NCBI GenBank assembly: GCA_017561285.1
Contig: JAFZDG010000029.1
Coordinates: 1 to 8,221 of the forward strand
Direction of reading: 5' to 3'
Source: Bacteroidaceae bacterium
Lineage (GTDB): Bacteria; Bacteroidota; Bacteroidia; Bacteroidales; Barnesiellaceae_A
Length of the DNA stretch: 8,221 nucleotides
Position 1 is the first letter of the stretch. Each line of letters begins with the position of its first letter. Under the pieces are notes generated by a model, which was not told where the DNA came from, did no database searches, and worked only from the letters and a program-made list of their open reading frames with translations. The translations under genes and the position numbers were made by a program. Shown piece after piece: positions 1 through 6,133 of the stretch.

Positions 1-2
1 AC

Positions 3-32
3 TCGGTAGATCCTGCCGAGCCATATTCATAA
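3..32 (+). CDS. Probable C-terminal end of an upstream gene (partial)
   Basis: Reading from base 3, nine codons (SVDPAEPYS) run into a TAA at 30-32, 25 bases before the next start codon. That spacing would suit another member of the operon that follows. The second frame is also open, to a stop at 38-40, but gives a less protein-like peptide, and the first frame is closed at 7-9. Only nine codons are visible, so neither the product nor the coding status can be established. Confidence 0.3.
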   Translation, partial: SVDPAEPYS

Positions 33-57
33 TGTTGTAAACATAAAAACGATTACT

Positions 58-720
58 ATGAATATGAAGTGTACCAAGTGTGGAAACATTCTGGCCGACA
101 CAGACCGCTTTTGCAGTCAGTGTGGTACAGCAAGCCATGCGGTAGAGATAGACTTTTCGATCAACCGAGAGGAGGGCGAATTGCTGCGATGCCTTGCGAT
201 GCTCGATCGTATGGAAGGGCTTGATGCCGTAAAGAGGGAAGTGCATGAGATTGTTGATTTTGTAAAGATGGACTGTGTGCGCACGCAGATGCTTGGTTAT
301 CCATCGCGCTTTCCGCGCAAATATCTGTTTGTTGGTAATCCTTGCACCGGTCGCACTACTGTAGCACGCTTGTTGGCCGATATATTCTATGAGTTGGGTG
401 TAATGCCCGAGCATAAAATGATAGCTGTGTGGTCGAAGGCTTTGGTTAGCAGCAGCGAAGAGAAGTGCCGCTCGAAAGTACGTAATGCTGTTAACAGTGC
501 GCTCGGAGGTGTCTTGTTTATCGATGACATACACCTGTTGCATAGCTGTAATGATGCACTTATAGATGCTACCATAGACGAACTGATAACATTGCTGCAA
601 CAACATCAAGACGACTTGTTGTGCATTGTTGCCGGAACGCCCATTGAGATAGAGCAACTCTGCAAGGCGCATCCTCAATTCAAGCAAAGATTTGATAGAG
701 AATTGGTGTTTGAGAGATAA
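58..720 (+). CDS. Zinc-ribbon protein with a truncated, degenerate CbbX/SpoVK-like AAA domain
   Basis: This 220-residue protein starts with a zinc ribbon (Cys5, Cys8, Cys19, Cys22; CxxCG and FCxxCG knuckles). A single AAA domain of the CbbX/SpoVK type follows, from about residue 45 to the end. The P-loop region reads GNPCTGRTTVARLLA (94-107 plus G93). The family form is GNPGTGKTT, so the first-turn Gly is Cys96 and the nucleotide-binding Lys is Arg99. The Walker B strand GGVLFIDD (150-157) has Asp157 where the catalytic Glu is expected. A sensor-1-like strand (CIVAG, 189-193) and an arginine-finger-like segment (FKQRF, 208-212) remain. The protein stops right there, without the C-terminal helical lid of CbbX proteins. 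The frame is intact and its stop overlaps the next start (TAATG), which argues against decay. From known Walker biochemistry I infer weak or absent ATP hydrolysis. No signal peptide, so probably cytosolic. ATG at 64 is an equally possible start. Its cellular role is unknown. Confidence 0.8.
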   Translation: MNMKCTKCGNILADTDRFCSQCGTASHAVEIDFSINREEGELLRCLAMLDRMEGLDAVKREVHEIVDFVKMDCVRTQMLGYPSRFPRKYLFVGNPCTGRTTVARLLADIFYELGVMPEHKMIAVWSKALVSSSEEKCRSKVRNAVNSALGGVLFIDDIHLLHSCNDALIDATIDELITLLQQHQDDLLCIVAGTPIEIEQLCKAHPQFKQRFDRELVFER

Positions 721-1394
721 TGGTAATAACGAAAAATAGAATAGAAGATATGCATATAAAGATACATAATAATAAAGTGGCCGATAACGACCGTTTCGGA
801 GAGAGCAAATGGTGGGGTTCGCCCGACCTGCCCGCAGATATGGAATATCCGCAGTATGTAGATGGTGAGGGCGAATCGTGGGAAATGCAGTTTATCTGTC
901 AAATCAACTTGGCCGATTTGAGTGCATACGACACAGCCCTACCCAAAGAAGGTCTGTTGCTTTTCTTTGCCCACATCGACTATTTTCTGGGTTATGACGA
1001 TCCGGAAGTGCCCGGAGAGGGTGTATGGGATGCTTGCGAAACCAAAGTTGTATATGTAGCTCCCGATCAATTTGAGAATTTGCAGCAACGTATTCTGGTA
1101 GATGATAATGACGAACCGGTGTGCATACCTTGTCGCGAAATGACTTTTGAATATGCGGAAGAGGATGCATCGGATTGTCATAACAAACTCTTTGGTCGCC
1201 CCGATTTTATGCCCTGGGAAGACTGGGAAGAGCCTTGCGAAGGGTGGAAGGTGCTACTGCAAGTAGATTCGGACGAGGCAGATGATTTCTGTCTGCGATT
1301 TATGGATGAGGGTGTTATGTACTTCCTTATCAACCCCGATGATTTGTCGAATGCCCGCTTTGAAAATGTACGTGGCGCAATGGTATCAATGTAA
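720..1394 (+). CDS. DUF1963 (YwqG-like) domain protein
   Basis: This 224-residue protein has the landmarks of the DUF1963/YwqG family in order: a GSPDLP motif (33-38), FICQINLADL (58-67), LPKEGLLLFF (74-83), an HNKLFGRPDFM segment (154-164), WKVLLQVDSD (176-185), and a final FMDEGVMYFLINPDDL block (194-209). The length is ordinary for the family. It has no signal peptide or membrane segment, is rich in Asp and Glu, and is probably cytosolic. No biochemical function is established for this family, so none is assigned. The ATG shares one base with the preceding stop (TAATG at 718-722), which suggests translational coupling to the zinc-ribbon/AAA-like gene. An alternative start at Met11 would still keep the whole domain. 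Twenty bases separate it from the next gene, so all three are probably on one mRNA. Confidence 0.85.
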   Translation: MVITKNRIEDMHIKIHNNKVADNDRFGESKWWGSPDLPADMEYPQYVDGEGESWEMQFICQINLADLSAYDTALPKEGLLLFFAHIDYFLGYDDPEVPGEGVWDACETKVVYVAPDQFENLQQRILVDDNDEPVCIPCREMTFEYAEEDASDCHNKLFGRPDFMPWEDWEEPCEGWKVLLQVDSDEADDFCLRFMDEGVMYFLINPDDLSNARFENVRGAMVSM

Positions 1395-1414
1395 AATCTT
1401 AAAATTTAGAAATA

Positions 1415-2221
1415 ATGAGTGTAATTGAAAAAATAGCAGCCATTGAACAAGACAACAGTTTGAGTGTAAACGATAAAGTAGCTCAAATTGTAGCCTTGCA
1501 TCAAGGCTTGGATGAGTATAGCGATGATGCTTTCAGAGTAAGTTTGCCGGTTTACGAAACAGTGCGCCGATTGCTTCTTGAGGATAACTATGAAGGTTGC
1601 CATACCAGCGACTTGTTGATGTGCAACAGTTTGTTGGCCGAAGCTTATGCTCGCAATCGTAAATCGTGGCTTATAACTCCGCTTGCCCAACACACATGCG
1701 ATATGCTAACAGGAGCTATTGTTGACGATGATGAAACGCTCAAGATGATTGCGGCTGTTATAGATAGAATGTGTTATGTGTTGTACGAACATCCCCGAAT
1801 GTCGATGAAACTGTACAGCCTGCAATATAGCTTTGAGAAGAGTCGCAAAGAACCCAATGAAGATACGCTCAAAGAGGCTGCCGAAAATATTATCTCGTTG
1901 GCGACGCTATCGGAGTGCGATACGTGGTATGCCCCGTTGAAAGAGGAGTTTGTGGCGCTGTTGGGTGCTGATATGGTGCGCGAAATAGAGAATAATCCAT
2001 ATACAGGCAATCTTAAAGTAGATCCTGTAGTCTACACCGAAGCATATGAGACGGTTATTGATACTGTCAACGAAGAGGTTGACCGCCGTATGGAGGGAGA
2101 ACCTTATGGTATGGGTATGTGCTTTGAAATTTGGAGTATCAAAAAAGAGATTCTTGCATCGAAGTATGATATTGAGTGGCGCACTCCTTCGCAAATGAAT
2201 CCTCGTGTGCATTTCGATTAA
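1415..2221 (+). CDS. Hypothetical helical protein, last gene of the operon
   Basis: I do not recognise this 268-residue protein. It appears almost entirely alpha-helical and acidic, with no signal peptide, transmembrane segment, zinc knuckles or nucleotide-binding loop. Possible helices lie at about 2-12, 18-32, 41-56, 64-82, 85-99, 106-125, 150-166, 173-191 and 205-227. The last 40 residues look the most motif-like: a Gly/Met turn (GMGMCFEIW, 232-240), then a Lys-rich helix, then an aromatic and basic tail (YDIEWRTPSQMNPRVHFD, 251-268) that looks like a conserved signature rather than a linker. The gene lies 20 bases after the DUF1963 gene on the same strand and is closed by a strong terminator, so it probably ends the operon. 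The chosen ATG overlaps a TAA (TAATG) and follows an A/T-rich stretch, as is usual in Bacteroidota. The function is unknown. Confidence 0.8.
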   Translation: MSVIEKIAAIEQDNSLSVNDKVAQIVALHQGLDEYSDDAFRVSLPVYETVRRLLLEDNYEGCHTSDLLMCNSLLAEAYARNRKSWLITPLAQHTCDMLTGAIVDDDETLKMIAAVIDRMCYVLYEHPRMSMKLYSLQYSFEKSRKEPNEDTLKEAAENIISLATLSECDTWYAPLKEEFVALLGADMVREIENNPYTGNLKVDPVVYTEAYETVIDTVNEEVDRRMEGEPYGMGMCFEIWSIKKEILASKYDIEWRTPSQMNPRVHFD

Positions 2222-2263
2222 TTTATATATGTTAGATTTGTAAAAAAGAGGTTTTATACTTTG

Positions 2264-2304
2264 ACAAATAGTCTGCCACATTTGCGGCGGACTATTTGTT
2301 TTTT
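2264..2304 (+). terminator. Intrinsic terminator closing the first operon
   Basis: A 14-bp stem is formed by 2264-2277 and 2286-2299. It contains one T-G wobble (2274 with 2289) and an 8-base loop, ACATTTGC. It runs directly into a T tract to 2304. It begins 42 bases after the stop of the hypothetical gene. Confidence 0.9.
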
Positions 2305-2326
2305 GACGATTTTATATATATATTTG
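2295..2326 (+). promoter_or_regulatory. Bacteroidota-type promoter for the esterase/LRR operon
   Basis: A -33 box TTTG (2295-2298), a 20-base spacer and a -7 box TATATTTG (2319-2326) match the Bacteroidota primary-sigma consensus TTTG-N19-21-TAnnTTTG exactly. Transcription would start near 2332, giving a leader of about 130 bases before the ATG at 2463. The -33 box lies inside the 3' arm of the preceding terminator. The stretch is very A/T-rich (TATATATAT), so a chance match is possible. Confidence 0.65.
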
Positions 2327-2341
2327 CATATTGAAACAAAT

Positions 2342-2455
2342 AGGAGGTATTAATTGAATCGATCGTTACAGTGTCACGCTCTATTGGAATATAGCAAGAA
2401 TTGCACACTGTATCTGTGTAGTCTGTACAAGGTAAATAAAACAAATCAAAAATAA
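2342..2455 (+). other. Possible leader ORF with a Shine-Dalgarno sequence and TTG start
   Basis: AGGAGG (2342-2347) stands 6 bases before a TTG (2354-2356). The TTG opens 33 sense codons ending in TAA at 2453-2455, 7 bases before the esterase ATG. A full Shine-Dalgarno sequence is notable because the other genes here have none. The predicted peptide is Cys-, Leu- and Lys-containing without a clear motif. A 33-codon open frame is not rare by chance, so the call is tentative. If real, it would be a coupled leader peptide. Confidence 0.25.
2367..2412 (+). other. Nested stem-loop in the esterase mRNA leader
   Basis: TACAGTGT (2367-2374) is perfectly complementary to ACACTGTA (2405-2412). In between, 2378-2384 pairs with 2389-2395 (six pairs and one mismatch) around a TGGA loop. 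Together they form a long hairpin with an internal loop. It matches no riboswitch class that I recognise and has no T tract after it. It overlaps the possible leader ORF, so the structure and translation would compete. Confidence 0.3.
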
Positions 2456-2462
2456 TACGTAT

Positions 2463-3290
2463 ATGAAGAGATTAAATTTGCTGTTATTGATGCTTGCTGT
2501 TGCATTTGTATCGCAAGTGCAAGCTGTTGTGTATCTCGATCTCGATGGCAACAAGGTGGAGTCGTCATACACCGCAAGCAATGACTTTATGGAGATGTAT
2601 CTTGCCGATGAACCCAATGGTGCTGCCATTATGGTATATCCGGGAGGTGCCTATGCTTGGAAGTCGATGGACTACGAAGGTCGTTATTTTGCCGAGTTTT
2701 ACAATCGTTACGGTATATCGGTGTTTGTTGTGAGTTATGCGCTTCCATACGGGCAATGTACAGTGCCGCTTAAAAGTGTAGAGCGTGGTATGCGAGGTAT
2801 CAAGGCTCACGCAGAGCAATATCATATCGATCCAGACAGAATAGGTGTAATGGGCTCATCGGCCGGTGGTCACTTGGCCTCTACACACGCTACACACTTC
2901 AGTGTCGATACCCGTCCTGCATTTCAAGTTTTGTTGTATCCCGTTATTACTATGGATGCAACGCTTACACATGCCGAGTCTCGTGCCAATATTATAGGAC
3001 AAACACCCTCAGAAACAGATATTGCATTGTACTCAAACGAGTTGCGAGTGAGAGAAAATACTCCTCCTGCCTATATTATTGTAAGTCAGGATGATATTGT
3101 CGTACCTGTTGAGAATAGTATCAGATATTACAAGTCGTTGTTAGATCATAACGTTCCGGCCGAGTTGCACGTAGTGCCTACCGGTGGCCATGGATGGGGA
3201 TCGAGCGAAACCTTTGCCTATCACGATATGTTTTATGAAACATTGGGTAAATGGCTTGAAAAGTATGTAGTAGCTGTCCCTGTTGAATAA
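2463..3290 (+). CDS. Secreted alpha/beta-hydrolase, carbohydrate-esterase-like
   Basis: This is a 275-residue alpha/beta-hydrolase with an N-terminal signal peptide (positive start, hydrophobic core about 5-16, VQA cleavage site near residue 21). There is no lipobox Cys, so it should be released into the periplasm or beyond. The fold landmarks are a YPGGAY oxyanion-type loop (59-64) where related lipases have HGGG, the nucleophile elbow GSSAGG (131-136, Ser133), the acid in DDIVVP (probably Asp211) and the base in GGHGWG (His243). This arrangement resembles Bacteroidota acetyl- and feruloyl-esterase-like hydrolases that act on plant polysaccharide side chains. The substrate is not determined by the sequence, and another carboxylesterase activity is equally possible. 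No carbohydrate-binding module or glycoside hydrolase is attached or adjacent. The next gene follows after 38 bases without a terminator, so the two are probably co-transcribed. Confidence 0.85.
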   Translation: MKRLNLLLLMLAVAFVSQVQAVVYLDLDGNKVESSYTASNDFMEMYLADEPNGAAIMVYPGGAYAWKSMDYEGRYFAEFYNRYGISVFVVSYALPYGQCTVPLKSVERGMRGIKAHAEQYHIDPDRIGVMGSSAGGHLASTHATHFSVDTRPAFQVLLYPVITMDATLTHAESRANIIGQTPSETDIALYSNELRVRENTPPAYIIVSQDDIVVPVENSIRYYKSLLDHNVPAELHVVPTGGHGWGSSETFAYHDMFYETLGKWLEKYVVAVPVE

Positions 3291-3328
3291 TGTGATATAA
3301 AAGAATATAAGACAAGAAAAGAAAAGTT

Positions 3329-4849
3329 ATGAAAAGAGTATTGCTATCTATAGTATTGATGATGTCGTTGTGTGTGAGTGTGTGCGCATACGACTTTACG
3401 GTAGATAAAATATATTATAACATACTACCCACAGGCCATGAGGTAGAAGTAACGCACAATGGCGATGGTGTTGAGGGTGAGTATGACGCTTATAATCGCA
3501 CTCGTTATACGATTCCTGAGAGTGTTACCTATGAGGGTATTACCTACACAGTGGTACGCATTGGTGATAGTGCATTTCGCCTTTCGACACGATTGCGCGA
3601 ACTTACACTTCCTGCAACAATTACATCTATAGGCGATAAGGCTTTCTATTTCTGTACACAGTTGCAAACAATCGAAATACCCTCGGGCGTATTATCCATT
3701 GGCGAGATGGCTTTCTTCAATTGTTTTTCGTTGGCATCGCTCCAAATACCGGCTTCGGTAACAACGATAGGTCAAGGTGCCTTTATGAAATGTACTGCTT
3801 TGTCGGCTCTCAATATAGATGCTAATAATCGAAGTTATTGCTGTGTAAATAAGGTAATATACAGTAAGGACAAAAGTGTGATTGTTGAGGCCCTGCCTAC
3901 ATTGTCGGGCCGATATAATGTGCCGGAGACTGTTACACGCATAGAGAAGAATGCTTTTGAGTTTTGTACCGGACTTACAGAAGTTAATTTCAATGAAAAC
4001 TTGCGTGAAATAGGTGACTTTGCATTCTATTACTGTACAGGCCTTACATCGCTTACATTGCCCCAATCGCTCGAAAAACTTGGTTTGGGTGCATTCTTTT
4101 TCTGCGACAAAGTAACATCGGTAGTGTTGAATGAAAATTTGAAGAGTGTGGGTAATCGTGCCTTTAGTAATATGAGAAGTCTGGTCGATGTTGAGATAAA
4201 TGGCAGTAACATTGCGCTTGCTGAGAGTATGTTTAGTAACTGTATCAAGCTGAAAACACTCACTTGTAACGATGCCAAGATACGAACAATAGAGGATTTT
4301 GCTTTTATGGGATGTAGTGCGTTGACTGTGGTTTCATATCCTTTGTCACTGACATCTATCGGAGAATATGCCTTTGCCAACTGTATCAAGTTGCGCGAAC
4401 TTACTTTTGGTTATCATATAGAGAATATTGCCGATTATGCCTATGATAACACGCCCCGTATTCGCACCATTAATGTTATAGCCGAAGAGCCTCCCGTATT
4501 GTATGAGAATACGTTTATTGATGCCATCTACGAAACAGCACAATTAAATGTACCTGTCGGTTGTCAATCGGTGTATGCTGCGGCTGAGTATTGGCGCAAT
4601 TTTGGTAAAATGAGTGAGTATGATACTGCTGTAGATGAAATAGAGCAAGATGAAAACAGCCTTCGAGTTTCTGTTCAAAACGGTAGTATAAAGGTTTATG
4701 GTGTAGCCACAGATACGCAAGTCTCTATTTACGGTGCAGCCGGTTCGCTTATCTATATCGCAACAGCGTCACAAGTAGAGCTGATAAAATTACCTCAAGG
4801 TATATATATAGTATGTGTGGGTAATCAGAGTGGCAAGGTGGCTATCTGA
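3329..4849 (+). CDS. BspA-like leucine-rich-repeat surface protein
   Basis: This 506-residue secreted protein has a signal peptide (about 1-20, ending SVCA) and an N-terminal segment typical of BspA proteins (YDFTVDKIYYNI, 21-32). About twelve LRR_5-type repeats of roughly 23 residues follow (about 75-383), with consensus hxxIGxxAFxxCxxLxxhxhP. Between repeats four and five is the insert usual in this family (about 164-200, containing VIYSKDK). After the repeats comes a capping segment (ENTF to YWRNFGKMSEYD, about 393-432) that is also common in BspA proteins. The last 60 residues (about 445-506) look like a small beta-sandwich (QVSIYGAAGSLIY, LPQGIYIVCVGNQ) resembling type IX secretion sorting tails. 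Known family members mediate adhesion to host proteins or other bacteria; the ligand here is unknown. It is probably the second gene of an operon with the secreted esterase and is closed by a terminator. Confidence 0.9.
   Translation: MKRVLLSIVLMMSLCVSVCAYDFTVDKIYYNILPTGHEVEVTHNGDGVEGEYDAYNRTRYTIPESVTYEGITYTVVRIGDSAFRLSTRLRELTLPATITSIGDKAFYFCTQLQTIEIPSGVLSIGEMAFFNCFSLASLQIPASVTTIGQGAFMKCTALSALNIDANNRSYCCVNKVIYSKDKSVIVEALPTLSGRYNVPETVTRIEKNAFEFCTGLTEVNFNENLREIGDFAFYYCTGLTSLTLPQSLEKLGLGAFFFCDKVTSVVLNENLKSVGNRAFSNMRSLVDVEINGSNIALAESMFSNCIKLKTLTCNDAKIRTIEDFAFMGCSALTVVSYPLSLTSIGEYAFANCIKLRELTFGYHIENIADYAYDNTPRIRTINVIAEEPPVLYENTFIDAIYETAQLNVPVGCQSVYAAAEYWRNFGKMSEYDTAVDEIEQDENSLRVSVQNGSIKVYGVATDTQVSIYGAAGSLIYIATASQVELIKLPQGIYIVCVGNQSGKVAI
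3551..4477 (+). repeat. Array of about twelve LRR_5 repeats within the BspA-like gene
   Basis: The encoded units of about 23 residues are seen as VVRIGDSAF, ITSIGDKAF, VLSIGEMAF, VTTIGQGAF, VTRIEKNAF, LREIGDFAF, LEKLGLGAF, LKSVGNRAF, IALAESMF, IRTIEDFAF, LTSIGEYAF and IENIADYAY. The DNA copies have diverged, so this is a protein-level repeat and not a recent tandem duplication. Units nine and twelve are the most degenerate. Confidence 0.75.
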
Positions 4850-4870
4850 TAAATAGCATATTATGGTAAT

Positions 4871-4918
4871 AGCAACGCCCTTAAGTTTGTCGAAGCTTAA
4901 GGGCGTTGTTTCTATTTT
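4871..4918 (+). terminator. Strong terminator between convergent genes
   Basis: A perfect 13-bp stem (4873-4885 with 4896-4908) extends inward by T-G, T-A and T-A pairs to a GTCG tetraloop at 4889-4892, and outward by two weaker pairs. TTTCTATTTT follows on the + strand, so it chiefly ends the LRR-protein transcript. It lies about 25 bases beyond the stop of the minus-strand DAHP synthase gene and may also stop that transcript, though the T tract in that direction is poor. Confidence 0.85.
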
Positions 4919-4932
4919 GGTTGGTAATAATG

Positions 4933-6000
4933 CTATGCTTTGTTGATTATTTTTACTTGTTGTTGCACCGACTCTTCGTGGATGGCTTCCAAAATAGACT
5001 TTATAAATTCTTGGCTCATACCCAACTCTATGGCTTGGGCAATGCGTTTGGTCAGTATTTCATCGTAACGATTGGCTTGCAAAATAGGCATATTGTTTTC
5101 CTTTTTGTAGTGACCTATCTCGCGCGACACACGCATACGTTCCGATAGGATACTTATGAGTTCGTTGTCGAGATTGTCGATGTGACGGCGCAATTCGGCA
5201 AGTTTTTCGGTTACCAAGCAAGTCTCACGCACGACTATGTTTGATAATATGTTTTTCAAATCTTCGGGTGTAACTTGTTGCGAAGCATCGCTCCAAGCCT
5301 TGTCGGGGTTGCAATGCGACTCTATAATAAGTCCATCGTACCCCAAGTCCATAGCTTGCTGGCTCAGAGGGGCAACCATATCGCGGCGGCCACCAATGTG
5401 GCTGGGATCGCCAAACAGCGTTATCTGGGGCAAGCGGCGACGAAGCTCGATAGGGATGTGCCAGTGGGGTAGGTTGCGATAGAGGTGCTTGCCATACGAT
5501 GTAAATCCACGATGAATGGCACCAATTTGTTGTTGTCCGGCATTGTAAAGTCTTTCGATAGCACCTATCCACAAATCCAAGTCGGGATTGACCGGATTTT
5601 TTACCAATACCGGTATCTGAACGCCTTTGAGAGAGTCGGCAATTTGTTGCATTGAAAATGGGCTGGCTGTTGTTCTTGCGCCTATCCACAATATGTCAAT
5701 ACCGGCTTTGAGAGCTTCCTCTACGTGTTGAGTGGTAGCTACTTCGATGGTGGTAAGCATACCGGTTTCCTCTTTGACACGCCTAAGCCAGGGTAGTCCC
5801 ACAGCACCCACACCTTCGAAGCAGCCGGGTTTGGTGCGAGGTTTCCATATACCGGCACGAAATATTTTAATACCCATTTGAGCCAATTGATATGCTGTGC
5901 TGAGAGTTTGCTCCTCACTTTCGGCACTACATGGCCCGGCAATGATAATGGGACGCTTGTTTTCGATGCCTTGCAACTTGATAGGTAAGATATTGTCCAT
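4933..6000 (-). CDS. Bifunctional DAHP synthase (type I-beta) / chorismate mutase (AroQ type)
   Basis: This 355-residue enzyme joins two steps of aromatic amino acid synthesis. The N-terminal DAHP synthase (about 1-260) condenses phosphoenolpyruvate with erythrose 4-phosphate. The C-terminal chorismate mutase (about 266-350) converts chorismate to prephenate. Visible DAHP synthase residues are AGPCS with metal ligand Cys24, the WKPRT substrate loop (52-56), KNPVNPDL (134-141), DPSHIGG with His201, Glu227 in IIES, and Asp238. The His/Glu/Asp spacing matches the Thermotoga-type enzyme. Arg271, Arg288 and Lys299 align with E. coli AroQ Arg11, Arg28 and Lys39. The mutase is C-terminal, as in Porphyromonas gingivalis and Bacteroides; in Bacillus it is N-terminal. 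The frame is open further upstream to 6384, but homologues begin about 17 residues before RPIIIAGPCS, which selects the ATG at 6000. Met at 6066 is the only other sensible start. No pathway neighbour is in the window. The fused mutase suggests feedback by prephenate, as shown for related enzymes. Confidence 0.95.
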   Translation of the reverse strand: MDNILPIKLQGIENKRPIIIAGPCSAESEEQTLSTAYQLAQMGIKIFRAGIWKPRTKPGCFEGVGAVGLPWLRRVKEETGMLTTIEVATTQHVEEALKAGIDILWIGARTTASPFSMQQIADSLKGVQIPVLVKNPVNPDLDLWIGAIERLYNAGQQQIGAIHRGFTSYGKHLYRNLPHWHIPIELRRRLPQITLFGDPSHIGGRRDMVAPLSQQAMDLGYDGLIIESHCNPDKAWSDASQQVTPEDLKNILSNIVVRETCLVTEKLAELRRHIDNLDNELISILSERMRVSREIGHYKKENNMPILQANRYDEILTKRIAQAIELGMSQEFIKSILEAIHEESVQQQVKIINKA

Positions 6001-6083
6001 CGTAATATTTCTTGGGTGTTGTGGTAAAAAATCTTGTTGCGAAGATAGCGTAAAAATATTTATCATAAAAATGAATGCTATAT

Positions 6084-6116
6084 TTTGTGCCAATTGATAA
6101 AAAAATTGTACCTTTG
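6084..6116 (+). promoter_or_regulatory. Consensus Bacteroidota promoter for the small acidic protein gene
   Basis: TTTG (6084-6087), a 21-base spacer and TACCTTTG (6109-6116) fit the TTTG-N19-21-TAnnTTTG consensus in full. Transcription would start about 6122, leaving only about a dozen bases before the ATG at 6134. The region is shared with the divergent DAHP synthase gene, for which I found no promoter of comparable quality. Confidence 0.75.
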
Positions 6117-6133
6117 TATGAAATAGAATTTGT

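Noticed and set aside
2..20. Hairpin CTCGGTAG/CTGCCGAG at the left edge
   Set aside because: The 8-bp stem with a 3-base loop is not followed by a T tract and probably lies in the tail of an upstream coding region, so it is not called a terminator.
30..37. TAATGTTG as a -7 box for the first operon
   Set aside because: It has one mismatch to TAnnTTTG, and there is no TTTG at the right distance upstream. The operon may start outside the window.
58..720. Calling the AAA-like gene a pseudogene
   Set aside because: The frame is continuous, the zinc knuckles and fold landmarks are intact, and the stop is coupled to the next start. Substitution of catalytic residues alone does not show decay.
5225..5689. 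Minus-strand 154-codon frame within the DAHP synthase gene
   Set aside because: It is an alternative frame of a clearly coding region, Arg/Gln-rich and without recognisable motifs.
6040..6070. Minus-strand TATCTTCG (6040-6047) as the DAHP synthase promoter
   Set aside because: It has one mismatch in the -7 box and no TTTG at 19-21 bases upstream. It is the best candidate in the gap but too weak to list.
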